Assembly: GCF_001442805.1 (NCBI RefSeq)
Contig: NZ_CP011131.1
Location: forward strand, 2,728,001 to 2,792,000
DNA length: 64,000 nucleotides
Direction: 5' to 3'
Source of the DNA: Lysobacter gummosus
Lineage (GTDB): Bacteria > Pseudomonadota > Gammaproteobacteria > Xanthomonadales > Xanthomonadaceae
Each line of letters begins with the position of its first letter. Positions within the stretch are counted from its first letter, which is position 1. Shown one piece after another: positions 49,745-57,332 of this stretch. Both the position numbers and the translations under genes were made by a program. The notes beneath the pieces were generated by a model that saw nothing but the letters and a program-made list of their open reading frames with translations, did not search any database and was not told the DNA's origin.

Positions 49745-49800
49745 CGGACCGCCGTTGGTCCGCCTGCCGGAGTCGCTCATCGCAGGTGCACGTGTGCACC
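49745..49800 (-). promoter_or_regulatory. Two-hairpin leader element, candidate NasT (ANTAR) binding site
   Basis: On the transcript, hairpin 2 is CGGACC-AACGGC-GGTCCG (49762-49745): a 6-bp stem with a hexaloop AnnGnn, the rule for ANTAR-bound RNA hairpins. Hairpin 1 (49800-49785) is GGTGC-ACACGT-GCACC; its loop begins with A but lacks G at the fourth place, so it is less certain. Both precede the terminator, as in nasF-type leaders. NasT, encoded at 51092-51667, is the expected ligand. Confidence 0.65.
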
Positions 49801-49813
49801 CATCAAAGGGCTA

Positions 49814-49830
49814 AGCAATCATCGTGCCAA
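49814..49830 (-). promoter_or_regulatory. Sigma-54 promoter for the narK-nirBD-nasA-cobA operon
   Basis: On the minus strand the sequence is TTGGCACGATGATTGCT. It matches the RpoN consensus YTGGCACGRNNNTTGCW at every specified base. Transcription should begin about twelve bases after the GC element, near 49803, just ahead of the leader hairpins. This indicates control by nitrogen status through an NtrC-type activator. Confidence 0.88.
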
Positions 49831-49933
49831 GCCGGTGCAGCGATTTCGTGCGGATGGAATCGTCCATCGATTCAAACGTTTATGCGCGGACTCGATGCGC
49901 CGATGGCCGTGCGGATGTTCGCGAAATCCGAAG

Positions 49934-49973
49934 GGCGCACCAAACGAGCGCGTGCACGCTTCATTTTGGTGCG
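49934..49973 (-). promoter_or_regulatory. Candidate upstream activator (NtrC-like) sites
   Basis: A perfect 10-bp inverted repeat, GCGCACCAAA (49934-49943) and TTTGGTGCGC (49964-49973), lies 105-145 bases upstream of the sigma-54 promoter, the usual enhancer distance. The arms contain the GCACC/GGTGC half-sites of NtrC boxes, but the spacing differs from the standard site, so the assignment is tentative. A GTGCAC lies between the arms. Confidence 0.4.
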
Positions 49974-49997
49974 CGCAGTGTGTGGCGATGCGAGCGA

Positions 49998-51095
49998 TCA
50001 GGACGTCTCGTCGAACAGCCGGTGCGCGCGGCTGTCGCCATCGGGAACCGGCACGCCGATCCGCTGCGCCGCCTGGCGATAGCTGTCGATGCGATGCACG
50101 CGGCCGATCAATGCCGCATCCTCGCCGTCGAGCGCCGGCGGCAGCCATCCCCAGCGGCGGAACTGCGCCAGGAACCACAGTCCATCGGACAGCCAGGGGA
50201 AATTCGCCTGTCCGTCGGCATGGAAACGCAGCTGCGTTTGTCCGTCGCCGTCGGCGGGCAGCAGGCAGGCTTCGATGTCGCGCGCGGGCAGGGCGATCAC
50301 CTGCGAGTCCGCCAGCCATCGCGCCGCTTCGCGCCGATGCCGCATATCGGCATCGAGCCAGCGACACGCGTCCAGCACGGTCGCGGTCAGCGCGATCGCC
50401 GCGTCGGGTTGCAGCGCGGCGAATTCGCGGCGGCAGGCCAGGACTTTTTCCGGATGCCCCGGCCAGATCGTCCCGCTGCGAATCACCCGCCGGCCCACGC
50501 CCGCGAGCTCGGCCTGCATCGACCAGGGCTCGCCGGCGCAGTAACCGTCCAGTTCGCCTCGCGCCAGGGCCTCGGGCATCTGCGTCGGCGGCAGGGTCAG
50601 GATGCGGATCTCGCGCATCGGATCGATGCCCTGCGCCGCCAGCCAGTAGTACAGCCACATGGCGTGGGTGCCGGTGGGGAAGGTCTGCGCGAACACCGCC
50701 GGCCGCCGCAACGAGGCGAGCGCATCGCGCAGCGATAGGCCTTGTTCGAGCGATCGCGCCAGTTGCGAGGACAGCGTGATCGCCTGGCCGTTCTGGTTGA
50801 GCGTCGAGAGGATCGCCAGTTCGCCCTTCGGCCCGCCGATGCCGGTTTCCACGCCGTAGACCAGGCCGGCGAGGGCGTGCGCGGCGTCGAGTTCGCCCGA
50901 CAGCAGCCGGTCGCGCACCGCCGCCCACGAGGCCTGACGCTGCAACTGCAGGCGCAGGCCGTAACGGCGATCCAGGCCGAGGCGAACGGCGGCCACCAGC
51001 GGCGCGCAGTCGACCAAAGGCAGGTAGCCCAGGCGCAACGGACGGTCTGATGCGGCGGCGGGTGCGGTCATCTCGGCCTCATTCGTGCGGGTCAT
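49998..51095 (-). CDS. nasS: Nitrate sensor, NrtA/CmpA-like substrate-binding fold without signal peptide (NasS)
   Basis: The 365-residue product has the periplasmic-binding fold of nitrate transport proteins (LRLGYLPLVDCAPLVAA at the N terminus; TFPTGTHAMWLYYWLAAQGIDP; DGYCAGEPWSMQAEL; RSGTIWPGHPEKVLACRREF). It has no export signal and no ABC partners. That is the hallmark of NasS, the cytoplasmic nitrate/nitrite sensor that holds NasT inactive until nitrate binds. Its ATG overlaps the nasT stop (ATGA), so the two are made together. The end lies some 170 bases before the sigma-54 promoter of the target operon, in the same direction. Confidence 0.9.
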   Translation of the reverse strand: MTRTNEAEMTAPAAASDRPLRLGYLPLVDCAPLVAAVRLGLDRRYGLRLQLQRQASWAAVRDRLLSGELDAAHALAGLVYGVETGIGGPKGELAILSTLNQNGQAITLSSQLARSLEQGLSLRDALASLRRPAVFAQTFPTGTHAMWLYYWLAAQGIDPMREIRILTLPPTQMPEALARGELDGYCAGEPWSMQAELAGVGRRVIRSGTIWPGHPEKVLACRREFAALQPDAAIALTATVLDACRWLDADMRHRREAARWLADSQVIALPARDIEACLLPADGDGQTQLRFHADGQANFPWLSDGLWFLAQFRRWGWLPPALDGEDAALIGRVHRIDSYRQAAQRIGVPVPDGDSRAHRLFDETS

Positions 51096-51667
51096 CCCAG
51101 TAAATCGGCCATCGCGATGATCTGGCGGGCGACGTCCACCAGCTTCGTCCCGTTCTTCATGGCCTGTTGGCGCAGCGCGGCGTAAGCGTCGGCTTCGGCC
51201 ATGCCGCGTTTTTCCATCAGCAGGCCCTTGGCGCGATCGATGAGCTTGCGGTCGAGCAATTGCTGCTGCACCTCGTCGAGGCGGCGGCGGATGTGCGACT
51301 GATGCTCGAAGCGGGCCAGCGCGACCTGGATGATCGGCGCCAACCGCGCCGGCGACAGGCCGTCCACGACATAGGCGGTGACGCCCGCGCCGACCGCGGC
51401 GCGGATCAACTGCTCGTTGCCGTCGGCCGAGAACATCACCACCGGCCGCGGCGCGTGCTCGTGCATCAGGGCCAGTTGCTCCAGCGTGTCGCGCGAAGGC
51501 GAGTCGATGTCGAGAATGACCACGTCGGGCTGTTGCGACTCCACCGCCTTGAGCAGGGCGCCGATCGCGACGACTTCCTCCAGCACTTCATGGCCGGCGC
51601 CGAGCAACGCGTCGCGCAGCTCGCCGATCGGCTTTTCGGTGTCGTTGACCAACAAGATGCGAGGCAT
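51092..51667 (-). CDS. nasT: ANTAR-domain antiterminator (NasT)
   Basis: The 191-residue product starts at ATG 51667 (MPRILLVND). An N-terminal receiver-like domain (about 1-120) has VVILDIDSPSRDT at the acceptor position; Asp53 or so is present, though NasT proteins are usually not controlled by phosphorylation. A coiled-coil (RRRLDEVQQQLLDRKLIDRAKGLL) leads to the three-helix ANTAR RNA-binding domain (DRAKGLLMEKRGMAEADAYAALRQQAM). ANTAR proteins bind twin hairpins and prevent formation of a terminator. The predicted target is the leader at 49681-49800. The frame is open far upstream but has no signals there. Confidence 0.93.
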   Translation of the reverse strand: MPRILLVNDTEKPIGELRDALLGAGHEVLEEVVAIGALLKAVESQQPDVVILDIDSPSRDTLEQLALMHEHAPRPVVMFSADGNEQLIRAAVGAGVTAYVVDGLSPARLAPIIQVALARFEHQSHIRRRLDEVQQQLLDRKLIDRAKGLLMEKRGMAEADAYAALRQQAMKNGTKLVDVARQIIAMADLLG

Positions 51668-51689
51668 ACCGGTCGAAGCCCCTGGGTGT

Positions 51690-51726
51690 GTTGACGCGCC
51701 GTCAACCTCATGTTGCCATGCAACAT
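51690..51726. promoter_or_regulatory. Two adjacent palindromes between nasT and cysG
   Basis: GTTGAC/GTCAAC arms flank a 5-base spacer at 51690-51706, and ATGTTG/CAACAT arms flank a 5-base spacer at 51710-51726. The region is only about 90 bases and separates divergent nasT and cysG starts, so these are good candidates for operators serving both. The regulator is unknown. Confidence 0.45.
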
Positions 51727-51758
51727 AACAGGCCGCGAGCCCCCTTGGAGGAATCCGC

Positions 51759-52763
51759 ATGACGCTCTTTCCGCTGCTCGCCGACCTTTCCGGCCGCCCC
51801 GTGCTGGTGGTGGGCGGCGGGGAAGTGGCCGTGCGCAAGATCGAGGCGCTGCTACGCGCGGGTGCGCGAGTGCGCGTGCACGCGAGGGCGCTCGATCCGG
51901 TGCTGCAAGGCTGGCTGGAACAAGGCCGGCTGACCCGCCTGGACGGCGAGTTCGACCCGGCCTGGCTCGACGGCGTCTGGCTGCTGGTGGCCGCCACCGA
52001 CGACCATGCCTTCAATGCGCGCCTGGCCGAACAGGCGCACGCGCGCGGGCTGTGGGCCAACGTCGTCGACGACGCGCAGCTGTCCAGCGTGCAGATCCCG
52101 GCCGTGGTCGACCGCGCGCCCCTGCAGGTGGCGATCTCTTCCGGCGGCGCCGCGCCGATGCTGGCCCGGCGCATCCGCGAACGGCTGGAAATCGAGCTCG
52201 ATCATTCCCTCGGCGACTTCGCGACCTTGTTCGCGAGGCATCGCGATGCCATCCGCAAACGGTTCCCGGCCTTGCCGCAGCGCAGGCGCTGGTTCGACCG
52301 GGTCATCGACGGGCCGGTGTCGGTGCTGTTGCGCAACGGCCGGCACGAGGACGCCGAACGCGCCTTCCGCGACGCCCTGGAAAGCGATCGCGACGACGAC
52401 AACGCCGGCAGCGTCGCCCTGGTCGGTGCCGGCGACGGCGATCCCGGCTCGCTGACGCTGAAAGCCTTGCGCGTGTTGAACCAGGCGGACGTGCTGGTCT
52501 GCGACCCGGCGCTGCCCGCCGCGGTGATCGATATGGCGCGACGCGACGCGACCCGGCTGACCGCGCCGCAAGACCGCGAGGCACTGGTGGAGTTGCTGGT
52601 CCGTCACGCCGGCAATGCAATGCGCGTGGCGTACATCAAAGCCGGCGATGCGTTTCGTATGGCGCCCGACAGCGCTCTGCGCGCGGTACTTGAGCGGCGC
52701 AATGTGGTTTGCGAAGTGATAGCGGGAGTTTGCGACGGTCCGGCTCGCGCGCCCGGAGCGTGA
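51759..52763 (+). CDS. cysG: Siroheme synthase with intact precorrin-2 dehydrogenase/ferrochelatase half and degenerate methyltransferase half
   Basis: The 334-residue product begins after GGAGG with the NAD-binding motif PVLVVGGGEVAVRKIEALL and continues as the CysG N-terminal half: VVDDAQLSSVQIPAVVDR, ISSGGAAPMLARRIRERLE. This half oxidises precorrin-2 and inserts iron. From about residue 218 a SUMT-like region begins (VALVGAGDGDPGSLTLKALRVLNQADVLVCDP), but the SAM loop GPGD is GDGD, the VxKGGDP motif is reduced to YIKAGDAFR, and the protein stops about 120 residues into a domain that needs about 240. Full CysG is near 460 residues. The methylation step is therefore probably done by CobA at 41981. 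The gene is divergent from nasT. Confidence 0.9.
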   Translation: MTLFPLLADLSGRPVLVVGGGEVAVRKIEALLRAGARVRVHARALDPVLQGWLEQGRLTRLDGEFDPAWLDGVWLLVAATDDHAFNARLAEQAHARGLWANVVDDAQLSSVQIPAVVDRAPLQVAISSGGAAPMLARRIRERLEIELDHSLGDFATLFARHRDAIRKRFPALPQRRRWFDRVIDGPVSVLLRNGRHEDAERAFRDALESDRDDDNAGSVALVGAGDGDPGSLTLKALRVLNQADVLVCDPALPAAVIDMARRDATRLTAPQDREALVELLVRHAGNAMRVAYIKAGDAFRMAPDSALRAVLERRNVVCEVIAGVCDGPARAPGA

Positions 52764-52847
52764 CCGCGCATCGCGGGTGCGCCCGCCGATCCGGCGAAGC
52801 CGGGCAAAGACGCTTTCCGCCGCCTGGACGACGCGCCCGCCCGCGAC

Positions 52848-54533
52848 TCAATCCTCGACGCACAAGTCCGGATCGTCGATCACGCAGTCGGGCAGTCGCG
52901 CTGAATTACGCAGCGATCGCAGCGTGGGTCCCGCGTTCCGCGCCGCGCTGACGACCTGGGTCTTCGGCAGCAGCAACCACATCTGCGCCACTTCGTTGGT
53001 TGCCAGCGCGAGCCGCCCGGCGCTGTCGCCGAAGCCCCAGAACAGGTCGCCGCGCACGCTGCCGCGGATCGCGCCGCCGGTGTCCTGCGCGAACATCAGC
53101 CGCCGCAGGGGACCGCTGCCGGCCGGTTCCTTGGTCGAAATGAAGACGGGGGACCCCAGCGGCGTGGAGCGCGGGTCCACCGCCAGCGAACGTCCGGCCG
53201 TCAACGGTACGCCGAGCGCGCCGATGGGGCCTTCGGGGCCGTCGCCGCTGCTGCGGAAGAAGACGTAGCTGGGGTCCGGAATATTGGTCAACGCGGGCGC
53301 GCCGGTCGCCGACACCGGAAGCGTGGGGCGCGCGCTCGCCGGCTTGGCCGACGCGGACGCGACGCTGGACGGATTCGCGCGGGGCGCGGCCGTTGCGCCG
53401 CCTTTGAGCGCGGCGATCAGCGCGGCGACATCGGCGCTGTTGCTGGTGGCCTTGGGTTTGACGCGCACCGCCGAGCCTGGGTTCGCCGACGGCCGCGCGG
53501 AGGATGCGGTACCCGGTTTTCCGCTGCCCTGGAACAACGCGATCAGGCGCGCGACTTCGTTGTTCACCGGAGCCGATACGGCGGGATCGACGCGCGATCC
53601 GCCGGTACTGCCGCCGACGCTGAGCCCTCGAATCTTGATCGCGGTCAGGACAGTGGACGTGTCGATGCCGCGGGTGATGTTGGGCAGGAACGGATGGCCG
53701 TTCTGTTCGGCATACGAGACGCGGATCAGCGTGCCGTCCTCGACCCGGATCTTGCCCGAGCCCTGGATCTGCATCGAGTACAGCCGGTCGGCCGCGGCCA
53801 CCCAGGCCAGTACCGGCGCCTGCAGCGAGCGCAGCTCGATGTCCTGGCGCGACCAATACGGTTTGATCTGATCGCCGTCGACGCGCACGCGCATGCGCTT
53901 GTCGCGGATACCGGCCGAGAAATCGTCCAGCGCCAGCGTGTATTCGCGCGCGCCGGCGCTGCCGGGGGACGCCGGCACCAGACGTTGCCCTTGCGTGCGC
54001 AGCCATTGCCTGGCGCCGCCGGCGCGCGTGGCGGCGTCCAGCAGCAACAGGTCTTGCGGCACGCCGTACACCGGGAAGCGGAAGGTTTCGTCGCGACTGC
54101 GCCGGCCTTCCAGCAACGGTTCGAAATAGCCGGTGATGAGCCCGTCGGGCTGACGCGCCGGAGACATCATCCGGTAGACGTGGAAGTTGCTTTCGAAGAA
54201 CGCGCGCAATGCCGCGTCGCTGCCGGCGTCCACGCGGTCGAACGCCGCGCAGACCGTGCTCCATCCCTGTTTGCGCCGCAGCGCATCGCAGCTCTCGCGC
54301 ATGCCGTTCGCGCTTTCGTGCAGGGCGTCGTTGTCCCAACCCGGCACGTCGGCGAAACGCACCGGCTCGAACGCCGCGTGGCGGGTGGCGAAGGGCTGGC
54401 CCAGGACGGCCGCGGGCGCGGGCTCCTGCGCCATGACGTACTGGCCGGCCTGCGCGGTTAGCAACGCCCCGGCCAGCGCCGCGGATGCGCCGGCACGGCG
54501 AACGAAAACGCGGAGGGAAGGGGAGCGATCCAT
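52848..54533 (-). CDS. mltA: Membrane-bound lytic murein transglycosylase A with long low-complexity insert
   Basis: The enzyme cleaves the glycan strands of peptidoglycan, leaving 1,6-anhydro ends. The 561-residue product has an N-terminal signal sequence (RRAGASAALAGALLTAQA) without an evident lipobox. The MltA barrel is clear at about 115-300: GLITGYFEPLLEGRR and YSMQIQGSGKIRVEDGTLIRVSYAEQNGHPF. The 3D domain at the C-terminal side has AVDPRSTPLGSPVF and FAQDTGGAIRGSVRGDLFWG, including the catalytic Asp. Between them, residues of about 315-430 are rich in Ala, Ser, Pro and Lys, a linker absent from E. coli MltA (about 365 residues). The C terminus ends in a Cys-containing tail. It runs in the same direction as the OmpA-like gene, 22 bases after it. 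Confidence 0.92.
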   Translation of the reverse strand: MDRSPSLRVFVRRAGASAALAGALLTAQAGQYVMAQEPAPAAVLGQPFATRHAAFEPVRFADVPGWDNDALHESANGMRESCDALRRKQGWSTVCAAFDRVDAGSDAALRAFFESNFHVYRMMSPARQPDGLITGYFEPLLEGRRSRDETFRFPVYGVPQDLLLLDAATRAGGARQWLRTQGQRLVPASPGSAGAREYTLALDDFSAGIRDKRMRVRVDGDQIKPYWSRQDIELRSLQAPVLAWVAAADRLYSMQIQGSGKIRVEDGTLIRVSYAEQNGHPFLPNITRGIDTSTVLTAIKIRGLSVGGSTGGSRVDPAVSAPVNNEVARLIALFQGSGKPGTASSARPSANPGSAVRVKPKATSNSADVAALIAALKGGATAAPRANPSSVASASAKPASARPTLPVSATGAPALTNIPDPSYVFFRSSGDGPEGPIGALGVPLTAGRSLAVDPRSTPLGSPVFISTKEPAGSGPLRRLMFAQDTGGAIRGSVRGDLFWGFGDSAGRLALATNEVAQMWLLLPKTQVVSAARNAGPTLRSLRNSARLPDCVIDDPDLCVED

Positions 54534-54555
54534 GAGGAGGTGCCTCGGGTCTGTA

Positions 54556-55116
54556 TCAGCCGCTGGCCTGCACTTCCACGCGGCGGTTCTCCGCGGCGTA
54601 GGGATCGTCGCCGTTGAGCAACTGGCTCTTGCCGCGGCCTGCGGTTTCGAGCCGGTCCGCCGGCACGCCGTCGCGGATCAGCGAGCGCTTGACCGAGGCC
54701 GCGCGCCGCTCGGACAGGCGCTGGTTGTACTGCGCAGAGCCCTTGCCGTCGGTGTGCCCGATGATCAGGAAACGGCGCGAGGCCAGTTCCGGCGATTGCA
54801 TCGCTTGCGCCAGGTTCGCCATCGTCGTCTGCGAACTGGCCGACACCGCGTCGGAGTTGAAATCGAACTGGATCTGCATCGAGATCGACGCGGTTCTCGG
54901 CGGCTGCGTCGCCGCGGTCGCGGTGACCGCCGCGCCCGGACGCAAGGCGCGCGTGCCGGTGGCGGGCGTGGCGTCCTTGCCGCTGCCCAGGTTCTTGATG
55001 ATGTCGTCCACCGCCGGCGGTTTTTCGCCGTAGTGGGTCTGCGCCACGGCGAACGCCGCGCCCAGCGACAGCGCCGATGCCAGGGCGATGCGTGCGAATA
55101 CGAGCTTGCGATTCAT
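54556..55116 (-). CDS. OmpA-family peptidoglycan-anchoring protein
   Basis: The 186-residue product starts at ATG 55116 with GGAG upstream. A signal peptide (ARIALASALSLGAAFAVAQ) is followed by a linker rich in Thr, Ala and Pro, then an OmpA-like C-terminal domain (about 80-186). That domain shows IQFDFNSDAVSASSQ, FLIIGHTDGKGSAQYNQRLSERRAASVKRSLI and a final GDDPYAAENRRVEV. These residues bind diaminopimelate in the wall. There is no beta-barrel, so it is a soluble periplasmic or OM-attached wall-binding protein. It precedes mltA by 22 bases, which suggests shared expression. Confidence 0.92.
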   Translation of the reverse strand: MNRKLVFARIALASALSLGAAFAVAQTHYGEKPPAVDDIIKNLGSGKDATPATGTRALRPGAAVTATAATQPPRTASISMQIQFDFNSDAVSASSQTTMANLAQAMQSPELASRRFLIIGHTDGKGSAQYNQRLSERRAASVKRSLIRDGVPADRLETAGRGKSQLLNGDDPYAAENRRVEVQASG

Positions 55117-55242
55117 GACTTTCTCCGGTGTCGACGCCGTCCCAATGGCGGGTACGGCCTTACGCGAAAAGTCTGGACATCGCCGGCGCACAATTCGATA
55201 TCTCATTCGGCCTATTCCCTGTGGCGCGGCCGTCATGTCGCT

Positions 55243-56487
55243 TCAGCGACTTCGATCGATGTCGCCGCGCGAGGTGGGGGCGGTGCGCATCGGGGCGGGC
55301 TCGACGTTCCTCGTTCCCGAATGCGCATCGCCCCCGTGACCGGTATCGGACACCGTGCTCAGGCGCGAGGGCGGTGGTTGCCCGCGCCGCGCCTCCGATT
55401 CGAGCAGGGCGAGCGAGAGCAGGGTGGCGTCGTCGGGCGGCGGCGAGGCCGGGCGCGCGCGCGGGAAATCGATGGCGATGGTGTTGCCCCTGCGCTGTCC
55501 GCGGCGAATGCCGACGCCGACTTCGAGCAGTTCCGCGATTCGCGCGCCGACGGCCAGGCCCAGCGCGGTATCGCGTTCGCCGATGGCCTGTGCGTGGCGC
55601 GACAGCGCGTCGAGGACCGGGGCATCGGCGGCGATATCCAGACGGTCGCCATCGTCGCGGATCTGCAGCGCCACGCGCCCGGCTACAGGCCGCGCCGCGA
55701 CCAGCACGCGGTGGCGCGCGCGATGAATGGCGCTGCCGACCAGGACATGCACAAGTCGCTCGGCCAGCAGGACATCGCCGCGCAGACACAGATCGCCGCT
55801 GCGCCAATGCACCTCCACGCCCACGCCGCGCGCTTCGCGCACGAGCAGGCCGCGCAAGCTGTCGAACAGCTGCGCTACCGGCAGATCTATCGCTCGCACC
55901 GGCACTTCGTGGCGCAGCAGCCGCGAGATCTGTTCGACTTCCTCGATCATGCCGGCCAGATCGCGGACGCTGGCTTCCAGGCCGTGCAATGCATCGCGTT
56001 GCGCCGGCAGCGCGCCGTGATTGAGGCTTCCGGCGAACAGGCTCAGCGCGTGCAGGGATTGCCGCATTCGATCGCCGGCGATGGCCAGCATGTCGCCGGA
56101 GGGGATCGTGTCCGCCACGGGCGGTGATTGCACGGGCGCCGAGGGATCGCGCGCGGGCCGGAGCCGGCAGGAGACATCGTAGCCACCGAACAGCAATAGC
56201 AGCACGACGATCACCTGCGCGCCTTGCCGCCAGATGCGCGCCTCGCCCGCATCCGTGCCGTCGGCGCGCGCAAGCCGCGGCGCGCCCTCGACGGCGTGCG
56301 GCGAGGCGGCTTGTGCGTGCGACGGACGCGGGCCCTGGCCGTCGGCAGGCGTTGCGTCCAGTGCCGCCACGCGCACCACGCTGACGGCGCACACCACCAG
56401 GACCAACGCGCCCGCCAGCGCCCAGGCCCTGGCGCGCGGCGAACGCAGCCATCGCGGCCACGAGCTCAGCCGCCGCTGCGCCGGCAT
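55243..56487 (-). CDS. Degenerate membrane sensor histidine kinase-like protein
   Basis: The 414-residue product has two hydrophobic segments (about 22-44 and 88-104) enclosing a short periplasmic loop. A dimerisation-helix segment follows, RMRQSLHALSLFAGSLNHG, resembling the HDLRQPLHAL phosphoacceptor box, but the His before Asp is Gly. The ATPase-like domain (about 230-345) has VLVGSAIHRARH where the N box should carry Asn, DDGDRLDI in place of the first glycine box, and ALGLAVGARIAELL as the second. The C terminus is a long disordered tail. Catalysis looks lost, so a scaffolding or decoy role is possible. No response-regulator gene is adjacent. Confidence 0.75.
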   Translation of the reverse strand: MPAQRRLSSWPRWLRSPRARAWALAGALVLVVCAVSVVRVAALDATPADGQGPRPSHAQAASPHAVEGAPRLARADGTDAGEARIWRQGAQVIVVLLLLFGGYDVSCRLRPARDPSAPVQSPPVADTIPSGDMLAIAGDRMRQSLHALSLFAGSLNHGALPAQRDALHGLEASVRDLAGMIEEVEQISRLLRHEVPVRAIDLPVAQLFDSLRGLLVREARGVGVEVHWRSGDLCLRGDVLLAERLVHVLVGSAIHRARHRVLVAARPVAGRVALQIRDDGDRLDIAADAPVLDALSRHAQAIGERDTALGLAVGARIAELLEVGVGIRRGQRRGNTIAIDFPRARPASPPPDDATLLSLALLESEARRGQPPPSRLSTVSDTGHGGDAHSGTRNVEPAPMRTAPTSRGDIDRSR

Positions 56488-56957
56488 GCGGTGCGCGGCA
56501 TCCTTGCGCGGCTTTTGTTCGTTAAAGAGGGGAGGAACTGCACTGCGGACCTCCTGGCGATCGCGTTCGTCGCGGCGGCGCGCCCCGCGCCGTCGTTGCC
56601 GTTATTGGACGCGAACGGCGGCGATGCTTCGATATCTCGTGCGTGCTAGAGCGAGTTGCGTATCCGCATCGCGACATCGTCCGGCGGCGCGTTCGCGGAA
56701 CGATCGCCCCGTGGCCGGCAGCGCACGACCGCTTGCGGCGCATGGCGCGCCGCGGGAACGCGCCGGAAGAGCCATATTCGGGCATGCGCCGCGGCGGGGA
56801 GCCCGCGCTTGCTCGACCTGGCCGGCACGCGGCGCATTCAGCCGGATGGCTATGGCGAAATGCATATCGCCAAGCCGCCGATGCGGGCCGAGAATCGATT
56901 GTATGAAGCGGTGCGCACGTACCTGATTTTCACTCCACGACACAGACGGAAACGCTT
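56488..56957. other. Intergenic region between the kinase-like gene and the PAAR gene
   Basis: These 470 bases hold several short open frames on both strands, none with a family motif, signal peptide or convincing ribosome site. The genes on either side diverge, so both promoters should lie here. I see no clear promoter, operator or repeat. Confidence 0.5.
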
Positions 56958-57254
56958 ATGCCTCCCGCAGCCCGACTCGGCGACATGCATGTTTGCCCGA
57001 TGGCGACGCCGGGAACGCCGCCGGTGCCGCACGTCGGCGGCCCGATCCTGCCGGCCTGCTGCCCGACCGTCCTGGTCGGCGGACAGCCGGCCGCGCGTAT
57101 CGGCGACATGGCGCTGTGCGTCGGCCCGCCGGATGTGATCGCGCAAGGCTCGCCCACCGTCATGATCGGCGGCATGCCCGCGGCGCGGATCGGCGATGCA
57201 ACCGCGCACGGCGGCAAGATCGTGCAGGGTTGTCCGACGGTGATGATCGGGTAG
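56958..57254 (+). CDS. PAAR-domain protein, type VI secretion spike tip
   Basis: The 98-residue product is a single PAAR domain from end to end. PAARLGDMHVCP opens it, and repeated short strands end in G-D or I-G turns (AARIGDMALCVGPPDVI, GSPTVMIGGMPAARIGDATAHGG, GCPTVMIG). Conserved Cys and His residues (CP, CC, AHGG, GCP) bind the tip zinc. PAAR proteins cap the VgrG trimer and sharpen the spike, and this short form has no attached effector domain. It lies opposite in direction to the VgrG gene group at 57760-63135, separated from it by a REP array. The ribosome site is weak. Confidence 0.92.
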   Translation: MPPAARLGDMHVCPMATPGTPPVPHVGGPILPACCPTVLVGGQPAARIGDMALCVGPPDVIAQGSPTVMIGGMPAARIGDATAHGGKIVQGCPTVMIG

Positions 57255-57332
57255 CGCGTTGTTGATCGTGCGGAGATGGCGTCCATTTATCGTCGCGTTG
57301 TTGAGCGAGTCAGACACAGCGCCCCCGCCTAC

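Noticed and set aside
49785..49800. GGTGCACACGTGCACC as an NtrC box.
   Set aside because: The half-sites point the wrong way round (GGTGC first) and it lies downstream of the sigma-54 promoter; a leader hairpin fits better.
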